DNA of 64,000 nt from the NCBI RefSeq assembly GCF_036271055.1, contig NZ_DATBBJ010000053.1, positions 21,985 through 85,984 of the forward strand, in the 5' to 3' direction. Positions 25,335-34,582 of this stretch are shown here, in pieces. Made by a program: the position numbers and the translations under genes. The DNA comes from Scandinavium sp036271055 (GTDB lineage: Bacteria > Pseudomonadota > Gammaproteobacteria > Enterobacterales > Enterobacteriaceae). Under the pieces are notes generated by a model, which had not been told where the DNA came from, did not search any database, and was given only the letters and a program-made list of their open reading frames with translations. Position 1 is the stretch's first letter. Each line of letters opens with the position of its first letter.

Positions 25335-26708
25335 TTAACGCAACAGAATATAGATGCTCTCATTTGCGCGCATGACGTTGAGCGCGATAATGGCGGGTTT
25401 GGTTTCTAACACCTTGCGCATCTCGGCGATGGATTGCACGCGCTGACGGTTGATGCCGATGATTACATCACCTTTATGCAAACCGACCTGCGCCGCCGTG
25501 CTGCCTTTTTCGACGTCATCCAGCACGATGCCTTTCGTGCCGTCTTTCATCTGACCGTCGCTCAGCGCAGCGCCCTGTAAGGCTGGCGTGATAAGCTCCG
25601 CACTGGCGGTGGAAGAGGTGCTTTTATCCAGCGTCACTTCGACGCTAAGCGGCTTCCCGTCGCGCAGCAGACCCAGCTTCACTTTCGTGCCAGGTTCCGT
25701 CGTCGCGATTCTTGAGCGCAGTTCCGAGAAGCTGGTGAGCGGTTTGTCATTCAGACTCACAATCACATCGCCCGCTTTGATGCCCGCTTTCGCCGAGCCA
25801 GAATTTGGCAGCACTTCGCTGATAAACGCCCCGCGTTGGATATTCAGATTAAACGCTTTAGCGATATCAGCCGTCATCTCCATGCCTTTGATACCCAGCA
25901 AGCCACGCTTAATCTCACCAAACTGAATCAGCTGTTTGGCAAGCGTAATCGCCATGTTGCTCGGAATGGCAAAGCCAATCCCAATGCTGCCACCGCTCGG
26001 TGCGAGGATCGCGGTGTTAATCCCGATCAGTTCACCGTTGAGGTTCAACAGTGCACCGCCTGAGTTGCCACGGTTGATGGAGGCGTCGGTCTGGATAAAG
26101 TTTTCCAGCCCTTCAAGGTTTAAACCGCTACGTCCGAGCGCCGAAATAATGCCGGAAGTGGCGGTTTGCCCAAGCCCAAATGGGTTACCGACTGCAACAG
26201 CGAAATCCCCGACGCGCAGTTTGTCGGAATCGGCGACGGCGATCTGGGTCAGGTGATCGGGTTTCTGTATTTGCAGCAGGGCGATATCGCTCTGGTCGTC
26301 ACTGCCGACCAGTTTGGCGTCAAACTCACGACCATCGTTGAGTTGCACGCTGATTTTCTGCGCCTGGCTGACAACGTGATTGTTGGTGAGCACGTATCCT
26401 TTCGTGGCGTCGATTATCACGCCAGAACCCAGCCCTTCAAACGGCTGAGGCTGTTCATTTGGCGCATCATCGCCAAAATATTTCTTTAGTTCTTCCGGAA
26501 CCTGTCCGCGCTGATCGGGTGAGGAAGTGCCCTCGACCTGAACGCTTACTACAGCAGGCAACACTTTTTCCAGCATCGGTGCGAGGCTCGGCAACTGACC
26601 TTGACCCGGTATTGCGGCAGGCAGAGAGGCAGACACAGGCGCCGCGACGCCAAGAGATAACCCAACACTTAACGCTAACGCACTTAATAATAAGGTTTGT
26701 TTCTTCAT
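25335..26708 (-). CDS. degQ: Periplasmic serine endoprotease DegQ
   Basis: Soluble HtrA-family protease and chaperone that degrades unfolded periplasmic proteins. A signal peptide of about 27 residues ends at VSA-SLPA. The protease domain has H111 (NNHVV), D141 (SDIAL) and S216 (GNSGG), followed by two PDZ domains. 457 residues against 455 in E. coli. It is followed by degS on the same strand after 89 bases. Confidence 0.96.
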   Translation of the reverse strand: MKKQTLLLSALALSVGLSLGVAAPVSASLPAAIPGQGQLPSLAPMLEKVLPAVVSVQVEGTSSPDQRGQVPEELKKYFGDDAPNEQPQPFEGLGSGVIIDATKGYVLTNNHVVSQAQKISVQLNDGREFDAKLVGSDDQSDIALLQIQKPDHLTQIAVADSDKLRVGDFAVAVGNPFGLGQTATSGIISALGRSGLNLEGLENFIQTDASINRGNSGGALLNLNGELIGINTAILAPSGGSIGIGFAIPSNMAITLAKQLIQFGEIKRGLLGIKGMEMTADIAKAFNLNIQRGAFISEVLPNSGSAKAGIKAGDVIVSLNDKPLTSFSELRSRIATTEPGTKVKLGLLRDGKPLSVEVTLDKSTSSTASAELITPALQGAALSDGQMKDGTKGIVLDDVEKGSTAAQVGLHKGDVIIGINRQRVQSIAEMRKVLETKPAIIALNVMRANESIYILLR

Positions 26709-26835
26709 TGATGCTGGCTCTCATGACCTGAGGAATGTGAGAAAAGTATGCCCATAAACAGTCCGATGTTATTGAATTTTCGAACGTCTAACAATGAGGT
26801 GATGATTAAATAATAGCTGGGTCAGGCAGGAAGTG

Positions 26836-26858
26836 ACGGGCGCAGTGGCTGCGCCCGT
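26836..26858 (-). terminator. Hairpin after zapG
   Basis: A perfect 10-bp GC-rich stem (26836-26845 with 26849-26858) with a 3-base loop lies 12 bases past the zapG stop. On the minus strand the T-run precedes rather than follows it, so termination strength is uncertain. Confidence 0.45.
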
Positions 26859-26870
26859 AAAAAAGAGGGA

Positions 26871-27269
26871 TTAATCGCGCTTAGCTGCGCCGCGCAGCAG
26901 GCCAGATGCGCCATCAGAATAATCGCGTGGCATTTGCACTGGGGCTTGATCGTTGCTGGCTTCGGATTCAGCCAGGCGATTGCGGAACGGATTCTCTTCA
27001 GCACTCATTTCCGGCAGCAGGCTGCTGGAGCTTTTCGCCATGTGTTGATACAGCTGACGATAATCATGAGCCATATTGTCGAGCAACTCCGCGCTCTGGG
27101 CAAAATGACTGACCAGTTCTTCACGATAATCGTCCAATTCGGCTTTGTTTTTTTCCAGTTGGTACTGCAAAGCCTGCTGTTGACGTAATTTGCGGTTACC
27201 AAATCGCATAGCGACGGCGCCAATGATGAGACCGACGACTAAACCAATTAGCGCATATTCCCAGGTCAT
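26871..27269 (-). CDS. zapG: Cell division/envelope protein ZapG (YhcB)
   Basis: 132-residue inner-membrane protein (DUF1043) with one N-terminal helix (ALIGLVVGLIIGAVAMRF, about 6-23) and a cytoplasmic coiled coil. It links division and elongasome components and affects envelope synthesis. The ATG at 27269 gives MTWEYALIG; the reading frame stays open upstream for about 80 codons, but that part is unlike the family. It is divergent from zapE. Confidence 0.95.
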   Translation of the reverse strand: MTWEYALIGLVVGLIIGAVAMRFGNRKLRQQQALQYQLEKNKAELDDYREELVSHFAQSAELLDNMAHDYRQLYQHMAKSSSSLLPEMSAEENPFRNRLAESEASNDQAPVQMPRDYSDGASGLLRGAAKRD

Positions 27270-27459
27270 GAACTTCTCCCGTTGTTTTGTGGTTCCGTTA
27301 GGGTGGCAATAAGGCTCCTCGCCTGCGCCCGATATTGCCACTATAACCGCTATTTCCTTAGAAGTGGAATCCTGCCGTGTCATCGCGTACTGTAGAACGG
27401 CCTTTTTTTCGATAACCGTGAACTGCTGCACGTCGATTTTCAGGAAATAACAATAACTT

Positions 27460-28584
27460 ATGCAAAGCATGACCCCCACATCGCGATATCTCCAGGCCCT
27501 TAATGAGGGCACGCACCAGCCCGATAATGTTCAGCGTGAGGCCGTTTCCCGGCTGGATACCATCTATCAGGAACTCGTTAACCATCCGACGACAACACCC
27601 GCCAGCGGCGGCTTGCGAGCAAAGTTTGGCAAGCTGTTAGGCAAACGTGAACCGACAGCTTGCGCACCGGCACGTGGCTTATATATGTGGGGTGGCGTAG
27701 GGCGAGGAAAAACCTGGCTGATGGACATGTTCTATCAAAGCCTGCCGGGCGAACGTAAGCAGCGCCTGCATTTCCATCGATTTATGCTGCGTGTGCATGA
27801 GGAGCTGACGGCGTTACAGGGCCAAAGCGATCCGCTGGAAATCGTCGCTGACCGCTTTAAATCAGAAACAGACGTCTTGTGTTTCGACGAGTTTTTTGTC
27901 TCGGATATTACCGATGCCATGCTGCTCGGCGGCCTGATGAAAGCGCTGTTTGCTCGCGGGATCACCCTGGTGGCCACGTCCAATATTCCACCCGACGATT
28001 TATACCGTAACGGCTTGCAGCGCGCGCGTTTCCTTCCGGCGATCGACGCGATTAAAGAGCACTGCGATATCATGAACGTCGATGCCGGTATCGATTATCG
28101 CCTACGCACGCTAACTCAGGCGCATCTGTGGCTGTCGCCGCTCAATGGTGTTACGCATCAGCAGATGGATAAACTGTGGCTGGCGTTAGCCGGTACGAAG
28201 CGCGAACACGCCCCCGTGCTGGAGATCAATCATCGCCCGCTACCGACGCTGGGTGCCGAAAATCAGACGCTTGCGGTTACTTTCGCCACGCTGTGCGTGG
28301 ATGCCCGCAGCCAGCATGACTACATTGCGCTTTCTCGCTTGTTCCACACGGTGATGCTGTTTGATGTTCCTGTCATGACGGCGTTGATGGAAAGCGAAGC
28401 GCGACGCTTCATTGCGCTGGTGGATGAATTCTATGAGCGCCATGTGAAGCTGGTGGTCAGCGCAGAAGTGGCACTGTACGACATCTATAAAGGTGAGCGT
28501 CTGAAATTCGAGTTCCAGCGCTGTCTTTCCCGTTTGCAAGAGATGCAAAGCGAAGAGTATTTGAAACGTGCGCACATGCCATGA
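27460..28584 (+). CDS. zapE: Cell division ATPase ZapE
   Basis: AFG1-like ATPase that appears at the septum late in constriction and destabilises FtsZ filaments, mainly under low oxygen or heat. 374 residues against 375 in E. coli. Walker A is GGVGRGKT at 78-85 and Walker B is LCFDEFF near 141-147. A sensor-type motif ATSNIPPDDLYRNG follows. Confidence 0.96.
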   Translation: MQSMTPTSRYLQALNEGTHQPDNVQREAVSRLDTIYQELVNHPTTTPASGGLRAKFGKLLGKREPTACAPARGLYMWGGVGRGKTWLMDMFYQSLPGERKQRLHFHRFMLRVHEELTALQGQSDPLEIVADRFKSETDVLCFDEFFVSDITDAMLLGGLMKALFARGITLVATSNIPPDDLYRNGLQRARFLPAIDAIKEHCDIMNVDAGIDYRLRTLTQAHLWLSPLNGVTHQQMDKLWLALAGTKREHAPVLEINHRPLPTLGAENQTLAVTFATLCVDARSQHDYIALSRLFHTVMLFDVPVMTALMESEARRFIALVDEFYERHVKLVVSAEVALYDIYKGERLKFEFQRCLSRLQEMQSEEYLKRAHMP

Positions 28585-28612
28585 AAAACACTCGCCAAAT
28601 CACATTTAGGGG

Positions 28613-28641
28613 TCGATCTTTGACCTCGACTTCTCTATAAT
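28613..28641 (+). promoter_or_regulatory. Predicted rplM promoter
   Basis: A perfect -10 TATAAT (28636-28641) follows a poor -35 (TCGATC, 28613-28618) at 17 bases. It lies 29 bases past zapE and gives a leader of about 155 bases. Confidence 0.55.
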
Positions 28642-28803
28642 CTTGCGACCCCACGTTACGAGAAGGTTTTTTTCCCAAAACTTTCTATGTGCTGGCATAG
28701 GCTATTCGAAGGGGTAGGTTTGCCGGACTTTGTCGTGTGAGCCTCAACTTTTAAACGTTTGGGTGTTCACCAACGTGTAACTTATTATTTGGGTAAGCTT
28801 TTA
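28642..28803 (+). promoter_or_regulatory. rplM-rpsI leader (likely L13 autoregulatory region)
   Basis: This leader precedes rplM. In E. coli, ribosomal protein L13 represses rplM-rpsI by binding the mRNA leader, and a conserved leader structure is known in enterics. The position and length fit; I did not verify the fold. Confidence 0.5.
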
Positions 28804-29232
28804 ATGAAAACTTTTACAGCTAAACCAGAAACCGTACAGCGCGACTGGTATGTTGTTGACGCGACCGGTAAAACTCTGGGTCGTCTGGCTTCCGAACTGG
28901 CACGTCGCCTGCGCGGTAAGCACAAAGCGGAATACACCCCGCACGTAGACACTGGTGATTACATCATCGTTCTGAACGCAGAAAAAGTTGCTGTAACCGG
29001 CAACAAGCGTGAAGACAAGGTGTACTACCACCACACCGGCCACATCGGCGGTATTAAACAAGCGACCTTTGAAGAGATGATTGCCCGCCGTCCTGAGCGT
29101 GTGATTGAAATCGCGGTTAAAGGCATGCTGCCAAAAGGCCCGCTGGGTCGTGCTATGTACCGTAAACTGAAAGTTTACGCAGGTAACGAGCACAACCACG
29201 CGGCACAGCAACCGCAAGTTCTTGACATCTAA
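28804..29232 (+). CDS. rplM: 50S ribosomal protein L13
   Basis: Early-assembly 23S rRNA-binding protein of the large subunit. The 142 residues match E. coli L13 almost exactly (MKTFTAKPETVQRDWYVVDA at the start). The ATG at 28804 is chosen by this N-terminus; an upstream in-frame ATG at 28759 lies in the leader. First gene of rplM-rpsI, 15 bases before rpsI. Confidence 0.98.
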   Translation: MKTFTAKPETVQRDWYVVDATGKTLGRLASELARRLRGKHKAEYTPHVDTGDYIIVLNAEKVAVTGNKREDKVYYHHTGHIGGIKQATFEEMIARRPERVIEIAVKGMLPKGPLGRAMYRKLKVYAGNEHNHAAQQPQVLDI

Positions 29233-29247
29233 TCGGGATTATAGGCA

Positions 29248-29640
29248 ATGGCTGAAAATCAATACTACGGCACTGGTCGCCGCAAAAGTTCCGCAGCTCG
29301 CGTGTTTATCAAACCGGGCAGCGGCAAAATCGTAATCAACCAACGTTCTCTGGAACAGTACTTCGGTCGTGAAACTGCCCGCATGGTAGTTCGTCAGCCG
29401 CTTGAACTGGTTGATATGGTTGAGAAATTCGATCTGTACATCACTGTTAAAGGTGGTGGTACTTCTGGTCAGGCTGGTGCGATCCGTCACGGTATCACCC
29501 GCGCTCTGATGGAGTACGACGAGTCCCTGCGTGGCGAACTGCGTAAAGCTGGCTTCGTTACTCGTGATGCTCGCGAAGTTGAACGTAAGAAAGTCGGCCT
29601 GCGTAAAGCACGTCGTCGTCCTCAGTTCTCCAAACGTTAA
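29248..29640 (+). CDS. rpsI: 30S ribosomal protein S9
   Basis: Small-subunit protein whose basic C-terminal tail (RRRPQFSKR) reaches the P-site tRNA. The 130 residues equal E. coli. Second gene of the rplM-rpsI operon, closed by a strong terminator. Confidence 0.98.
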   Translation: MAENQYYGTGRRKSSAARVFIKPGSGKIVINQRSLEQYFGRETARMVVRQPLELVDMVEKFDLYITVKGGGTSGQAGAIRHGITRALMEYDESLRGELRKAGFVTRDAREVERKKVGLRKARRRPQFSKR

Positions 29641-29670
29641 TTGGTTTCTGCTTACGCAGAACAATTGGCG

Positions 29671-29696
29671 AAAAACCCGCTTCGGCGGGTTTTTTT
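29671..29696 (+). terminator. Terminator of rplM-rpsI
   Basis: An AAACCCGC/GCGGGTTT stem with a TTCG tetraloop (29681-29684) is followed by a T-run to 29696. Confidence 0.93.
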
Positions 29697-29958
29697 ATGG
29701 ATAAAACCGGCGTTATCCACAAGCCCTGTCTCTCTTTTCACCCCTTTTTCAGCATTTCCAGAATCGCCTCACCACAAACCCTGCAAAATCTGGTAAACTA
29801 TCATCCAAATTTCTGCCCAAATGCGGGCGATTGTTCATTTTTTGTTTTTGTTCTTGAACAGGAATGTCGTTCGACGCTTGCGGGACTCTACAAACTGACC
29901 GGTCACAATGTTGTGGCAGGTAGCAGTAAAAAAATTCTGAATATACCTGGAGGTTTTC
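29697..29958 (+). promoter_or_regulatory. rpsI-sspA intergenic region with a perfect DnaA box
   Basis: About 260 bases hold the sspA promoter and leader; a -10-like TAAACT lies at 29794-29799. TTATCCACA at 29713-29721 is a perfect DnaA 9-mer. An AGGAGG-like CTGGAGG lies just before the sspA ATG. No gene seen. Confidence 0.45.
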
Positions 29959-30597
29959 ATGGCTGTCGCTGCCAACAAACGTTCGGTAATGACGCTGTTT
30001 TCTGGTCCTACTGACATCTATAGCCATCAGGTCCGCATTGTGCTGGCTGAAAAGGGTGTCAGTTTTGAAATTGAGCTCGTGGAAAAGGACAATCCACCTC
30101 AGGATCTGATTGACCTCAACCCGAATCAAAGCGTTCCGACACTGGTAGATCGCGAGCTGACCCTTTGGGAATCTCGCATCATTATGGAATATCTGGATGA
30201 GCGTTTCCCTCATCCGCCGCTGATGCCGGTATATCCGGTTGCTCGCGGTGAAAGCCGTCTGTACATGCAGCGTATCGAGAAAGACTGGTACACGCTGATG
30301 CACACCGTGATGAACGGTTCTGCAGCGCAGGCTGATGCAGCCCGCAAACAGCTGCGTGAAGAGCTGCTGGCAATCGCACCGGTATTCACCCAGAAGCCGT
30401 ACTTCCTGAGCGATGAGTTCAGCCTGGTTGATTGCTATCTGGCACCGCTGTTATGGCGTCTGCCGGTGATGGGCATCGAACTGGTCGGTGCGGGCTCTAA
30501 AGAGATGAAAGGGTATATGACTCGTGTCTTCGAGCGCGATTCTTTCCTCGCTTCCTTAACTGAACCTGAGCGCGAAATGCGCATGGGCCGGGGCTAA
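29959..30597 (+). CDS. sspA: Stringent starvation protein A
   Basis: RNA-polymerase-associated protein with a glutathione-transferase fold but no transferase activity. In E. coli it helps in acid and stationary-phase survival and lowers H-NS. The 212 residues equal E. coli. A thioredoxin-like N-terminal half (MTLFSGPTDIYSHQVRI) precedes the helical C-terminal half. sspB follows after 4 bases. Confidence 0.97.
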   Translation: MAVAANKRSVMTLFSGPTDIYSHQVRIVLAEKGVSFEIELVEKDNPPQDLIDLNPNQSVPTLVDRELTLWESRIIMEYLDERFPHPPLMPVYPVARGESRLYMQRIEKDWYTLMHTVMNGSAAQADAARKQLREELLAIAPVFTQKPYFLSDEFSLVDCYLAPLLWRLPVMGIELVGAGSKEMKGYMTRVFERDSFLASLTEPEREMRMGRG

Positions 30598-30601
30598 CTG
30601 A

Positions 30602-31096
30602 ATGGATGTGTCACAGCTGACACCACGCCGTCCTTATCTGCTGCGGGCATTCTATGAATGGCTGCTGGATAACCAGCTGACGCCGCATCTGGTTGTTGAT
30701 GTGACGTTGCCAGGCGTTCGCGTACCGATGGAGTACGCGCGTGACGGTCAAATCGTTCTGAACATTGCACCGCGTGCGGTGGGCAATCTGGAGTTGTCGA
30801 ACGACGACGTGCGCTTTAACGCGCGCTTTGGCGGCGTACCGCGTCAGGTTGAAGTTCCGCTGGCCGCCGTGCTGGCTATCTATGCCCGTGAAAACGGAGC
30901 AGGAACCATGTTCGAGCCGGAAGCGGCGTACGATGAGGACGGTGCCCACGTAAATGACGATATGGGTATCGGTGCTGAAAACGAAACTGTGATGTCGGTT
31001 ATCGATGGCGATAAGCCAGACAGCGATGACGACAACGATCCAGACGATACGCCGCCACCGCGCGGTGGCCGTCCAGCGCTTCGCGTAGTGAAGTAA
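30602..31096 (+). CDS. sspB: ClpXP adaptor SspB
   Basis: Delivers ssrA-tagged proteins to ClpXP. The 164-residue protein has the folded tag-binding domain (about 1-110), an acidic linker, and the C-terminal ClpX-binding XB motif ending RPALRVVK. Co-transcribed with sspA and followed by a terminator. Confidence 0.97.
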   Translation: MDVSQLTPRRPYLLRAFYEWLLDNQLTPHLVVDVTLPGVRVPMEYARDGQIVLNIAPRAVGNLELSNDDVRFNARFGGVPRQVEVPLAAVLAIYARENGAGTMFEPEAAYDEDGAHVNDDMGIGAENETVMSVIDGDKPDSDDDNDPDDTPPPRGGRPALRVVK

Positions 31097-31100
31097 CTCC

Positions 31101-31127
31101 AACAGGCCCTAAAAAGGGCCTGTTTTC
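31101..31127 (+). terminator. Terminator of sspAB
   Basis: A perfect 10-bp stem (31101-31110 with 31115-31124) with an AAAA loop and T-rich end. Confidence 0.9.
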
Positions 31128-31214
31128 ATTTCTGCCCTCTTTTCGCCAGCCTGAAAATCCTGTGTTAATCTATGGATCCTCTGTCACTTACTGTCACTCG
31201 GCACTTAAATCGCT

Positions 31215-31994
31215 ATGAACGCATTTGATCCTCAGGAAGAAGAGACGTCAGAAACCATTGGTCGCAGCCTGGGCCGTCGTCCACTGGCGCGCAAAAAGCT
31301 GTCGGAAATGGTGGAAGAAGAGCTGGAACAGATGATCCGTCGCCGTGAGTTTGCGGAAGGTGAGCCGTTGCCGTCTGAGCGTGAGTTGATGACATTCTTC
31401 AACGTGGGCCGTCCTTCGGTGCGTGAAGCGCTGGCGGCGCTCAAGCGTAAAGGCCTGGTACAGATTAATAACGGTGAACGCGCTCGCGTGTCGCGTCCTT
31501 CTGCCGATACCATCATCAGTGAACTCTCAGGTATGGCGAAAGATTTTCTCGCCCATCCCGGCGGTATCGCGCATTTCGAACAGCTACGCCTTTTCTTTGA
31601 ATCAAGCCTGGTGCGTTACGCGGCGGAAAACGCCAGCGATGAACAAGTGGAAAGGCTCGTAAAAGCGCTGGAGATCAACAGCCAGTCGCTGGATGACAAC
31701 GCGTTGTTTATCCGTTCTGACGTCGATTTTCATCGCGTTCTGGCGGAGATCCCCGGCAACCCTATCTTTATGGCTATCCACGTTGCGCTGCTGGACTGGC
31801 TTATTGCCGCGCGTCCAAAAGTCGCAGACAAGGAACTGCATCAACACAACAGCGTCAGTTTCCAGGAACATATCGCGATCGTAGAGGCGATTCGTCGACG
31901 CGATCCCGAGGAAGCCGATCGTGCCCTGCAAACCCATCTGAACAGCGTTTCCGCCACCTGGCACGCTTTCGGCAAGCAAAAAAAGAAAAAATAA
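31215..31994 (+). CDS. nanR: Sialic-acid-responsive repressor NanR (GntR family)
   Basis: FadR-type GntR repressor that releases the nan operon when N-acetylneuraminate binds. 259 residues against 263 in E. coli. The N-terminal winged helix is about 28-95 (PSERELMTFFNVGRPSVREAL), with an all-helical FCD effector domain after it. The C-terminus is lysine-rich (KQKKKK). dcuD, which lies between sspB and nanR in K-12, is absent. Confidence 0.96.
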   Translation: MNAFDPQEEETSETIGRSLGRRPLARKKLSEMVEEELEQMIRRREFAEGEPLPSERELMTFFNVGRPSVREALAALKRKGLVQINNGERARVSRPSADTIISELSGMAKDFLAHPGGIAHFEQLRLFFESSLVRYAAENASDEQVERLVKALEINSQSLDDNALFIRSDVDFHRVLAEIPGNPIFMAIHVALLDWLIAARPKVADKELHQHNSVSFQEHIAIVEAIRRRDPEEADRALQTHLNSVSATWHAFGKQKKKK

Positions 31995-32049
31995 GCCCCC
32001 GATCCTGATGATCGTTTAGTGAAGCAGATCGCAAGATAAGCTTTCCCTA

Positions 32050-32079
32050 TTCGCTGACGCATAAATGAGCTGGTATAAC
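32050..32079 (+). promoter_or_regulatory. Predicted nanA promoter
   Basis: A -35 like TTCGCT (32050-32055) and a -10 TATAAC (32074-32079) are 18 bases apart. The -10 overlaps the first NanR repeat, so repressor and polymerase would compete. Confidence 0.55.
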
Positions 32080-32094
32080 AGGTATAAAGGTATA
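32072..32094 (+). promoter_or_regulatory. NanR operator: three GGTATA repeats
   Basis: Direct repeats GGTATA at 32072-32077, 32081-32086 and 32089-32094, with the same number and spacing as the E. coli nanA operator. They overlap the -10 and the expected transcription start. Confidence 0.9.
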
Positions 32095-32130
32095 TCGTTA
32101 ATGTCACATCACTCAGACTAAGAGGTCGCT

Positions 32131-33024
32131 ATGTCAGCCAATTTACGTGGAGTTATGGCCGCGCTGTTAACCCCGTTCACCCGTCAGCAACAGCTGGATG
32201 AACAGAGCCTGCGTCGCCTGGTACGTTTCAATATTCGTCAGGGAATCGATGGGCTGTATGTCGGCGGCTCGACCGGGGAAGCATTTGTGCAGTCCGGGGC
32301 AGAACGCCAGCAGGTGCTCGAAATTGTGGCGGATGAAGCGAAAGGTCAGATCAAACTGATTGCGCATGTTGGCTGTGTCAGTACTGTGGAAAGCCAGCAG
32401 TTGGCGCAGGCGGCGAAGCGTTACGGCTACGATGCCGTCTCGGCGGTTACACCGTTCTACTACCCGTTCAGCTTCGAAGAACATTGCGATCACTACCGCG
32501 CGATCATTGATTCGGCGGAAGGTCTGCCGATGGTGGTCTACAACATTCCGGCGCTGAGTGGGGTGAAGTTAAGCCTCGACCAGATCAACACGCTGGTGAC
32601 ACTGCCGGGCGTCGGGGCGTTGAAACAAACCTCCGGCGATCTCTTCCAGATGGAACAGATCCGTCGCGCGCATCCGGATCTGGTGCTCTATAACGGTTAT
32701 GACGAGATCTTCGCTTCTGGCCTGATTGCGGGCGCTGACGGCGGGATCGGTAGCACATACAACATTATGGGCTGGCGTTATCAGAACATCGTCAGCGCGC
32801 TGAAAGCAGGCGATGTCGCACAGGCACAACAGCTGCAAAGCGAGTGCAACAAGGCAATCGATCTGCTGATTCAGGCCGGTGTGTTCCGTGGGCTGAAAAC
32901 GGTCCTGCACTACATGGACGTCGTGGACGTGCCGCTGTGTCGTAAACCGTTCGCTCCGGTGGATGAAAAATTCCAGCCTGCGCTCAAAGCACTGGCTGAG
33001 AAGTTAATGGCAGAAATGCGCTGA
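32131..33024 (+). CDS. nanA: N-acetylneuraminate lyase
   Basis: Aldolase that splits sialic acid into N-acetylmannosamine and pyruvate, the first step of catabolism. The 297 residues equal E. coli. The TIM-barrel active site is intact: Schiff-base Lys165 in GALKQTSGD, Tyr137 in VVYNIPA, and the carboxylate-binding GGSTGE (45-50). First gene of nanATEK. Confidence 0.98.
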   Translation: MSANLRGVMAALLTPFTRQQQLDEQSLRRLVRFNIRQGIDGLYVGGSTGEAFVQSGAERQQVLEIVADEAKGQIKLIAHVGCVSTVESQQLAQAAKRYGYDAVSAVTPFYYPFSFEEHCDHYRAIIDSAEGLPMVVYNIPALSGVKLSLDQINTLVTLPGVGALKQTSGDLFQMEQIRRAHPDLVLYNGYDEIFASGLIAGADGGIGSTYNIMGWRYQNIVSALKAGDVAQAQQLQSECNKAIDLLIQAGVFRGLKTVLHYMDVVDVPLCRKPFAPVDEKFQPALKALAEKLMAEMR

Positions 33025-33033
33025 TGTGCAATC

Positions 33034-33065
33034 TGTAGCCCGGTAGGCCAAACGCCGCCGGGCAA
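33034..33065. repeat. REP-type palindrome between nanA and nanT
   Basis: GCCCGG (33038-33043) and CCGGGC (33058-33063) frame an imperfect palindrome with the TGTAG and GGCAAC flanks typical of enterobacterial REP elements. Within an operon, such elements protect the upstream mRNA from 3' decay. Confidence 0.75.
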
Positions 33066-33088
33066 CACAACGATGTCGGGAGAGTAAA

Positions 33089-34582
33089 ATGAGTACGACT
33101 ACCCAAAGCATCCCGTGGTATCGCCATCTCGACCGGGCACAATGGCGAGCGTTTTCCGCAGCGTGGCTCGGCTATCTGTTGGATGGTTTTGATTTTGTGT
33201 TGATGGCGCTGGTGTTAACCGAAGTACAAAGCGAATTTGGCCTGAACACCGTACAGGCCGCGAGCCTGATTTCTGCTGCTTTCATCTCCCGCTGGTTTGG
33301 CGGTTTGATGCTGGGGGCGATGGGCGATCGTTATGGTCGCCGTCTGGCGATGGTCACCAGTATCGTGTTGTTTTCGATAGGTACATTGGCTTGTGGCCTG
33401 GCTCCTGGATTCACGACGCTGTTTATTGCACGTCTGGTGATCGGGATGGGCATGGCGGGTGAATACGGTTCCAGCGCAACCTATGTGATTGAAAGCTGGC
33501 CGAAGCAACTGCGTAACAAAGCCAGCGGCTTTTTGATTTCGGGCTTCTCGGTGGGCGCGGTGATTGCGGCGCAAATTTACAGCGCTGTTGTGCCGATTTG
33601 GGGCTGGCGCGCGCTGTTTTTCATCGGCATTTTCCCGATTATGTTCGCGCTGTGGCTGCGCAAAAACATCCCGGAAGCGGAAGACTGGAAACAAAAGCAC
33701 GCCGGGAAAGCGCCGGTTCGCACCATGGTCGACATTCTGTATCGCGGCGATCATCGCATCCTCAACATTTTCCTCACGGTGGTTGCGGCGACATCGCTGT
33801 GGTTCTGTTTCTCCGGCGAGCTGCGTAACGCGGGCATGATCCTGTTATTAGGTCTGCTGAGTGCCATCATCTTTATCAGTTTTATGGTGCAGAGCAGCGG
33901 CAAACGCTGGCCGACCGGCGTGATGCTGATGGTTGTGGTGCTGTTCGCCTTTCTCTACTCCTGGCCGATTCAGGCGCTGTTGCCGACCTATCTGAAAACG
34001 GAACTCTTATACGATCATTCGACCGTTGCCCGGGTGCTGTTTTTCAGCGGCTTTGGCGCGGCGGTTGGTTGCTGTGTCGGCGGTTTTCTTGGTGACTGGC
34101 TCGGTACGCGCAAGGCTTACGTCTGGAGTTTGCTGGCCTCGCAATTATTGATAATTCCTGTGTTTGCGATCGGCGGCACCAACGTCTGGGTGCTTGGGCT
34201 GTTACTCTTTTTCCAGCAAATGCTGGGGCAGGGGATCTCCGGGATCTTGCCGAAACTGATCGGCGGATATTTCGATACAGATCAACGCGCTGCCGGGCTG
34301 GGCTTCACTTATAACGTCGGTGCGCTTGGCGGTGCGATAGCGCCAGTGCTCGGCGCACTGATCGCGCAGAAGCTGGATCTGGGCACCGCGCTGGGATCGC
34401 TCTCTTTTGGTCTGACGTTTGTGGTGGTCCTATTGATTGGTCTGGATATGCCCACCCGCGTACAGCGCTGGATCCGTCCGGAAGCCCTGCGTACTCACGA
34501 TGCCATCGACGGCAAACCGTTCAGCGGTGCAGTGTCTTTGCGTGGTGGTAAAAGTAGTCAGATAAAAAATCAGGGAGTCTGA
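33089..34582 (+). CDS. nanT: Sialic acid transporter NanT (MFS)
   Basis: Proton-coupled uptake of N-acetylneuraminate across the inner membrane. 497 residues against 496 in E. coli. It has the MFS motif GDRYGRR near residue 80 and an additional central membrane segment (about 240-295), in line with the unusual 14-helix topology of NanT. A GGGAG ribosome-binding site precedes the ATG; the stop is immediately followed by the nanE ATG. Confidence 0.97.
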   Translation: MSTTTQSIPWYRHLDRAQWRAFSAAWLGYLLDGFDFVLMALVLTEVQSEFGLNTVQAASLISAAFISRWFGGLMLGAMGDRYGRRLAMVTSIVLFSIGTLACGLAPGFTTLFIARLVIGMGMAGEYGSSATYVIESWPKQLRNKASGFLISGFSVGAVIAAQIYSAVVPIWGWRALFFIGIFPIMFALWLRKNIPEAEDWKQKHAGKAPVRTMVDILYRGDHRILNIFLTVVAATSLWFCFSGELRNAGMILLLGLLSAIIFISFMVQSSGKRWPTGVMLMVVVLFAFLYSWPIQALLPTYLKTELLYDHSTVARVLFFSGFGAAVGCCVGGFLGDWLGTRKAYVWSLLASQLLIIPVFAIGGTNVWVLGLLLFFQQMLGQGISGILPKLIGGYFDTDQRAAGLGFTYNVGALGGAIAPVLGALIAQKLDLGTALGSLSFGLTFVVVLLIGLDMPTRVQRWIRPEALRTHDAIDGKPFSGAVSLRGGKSSQIKNQGV

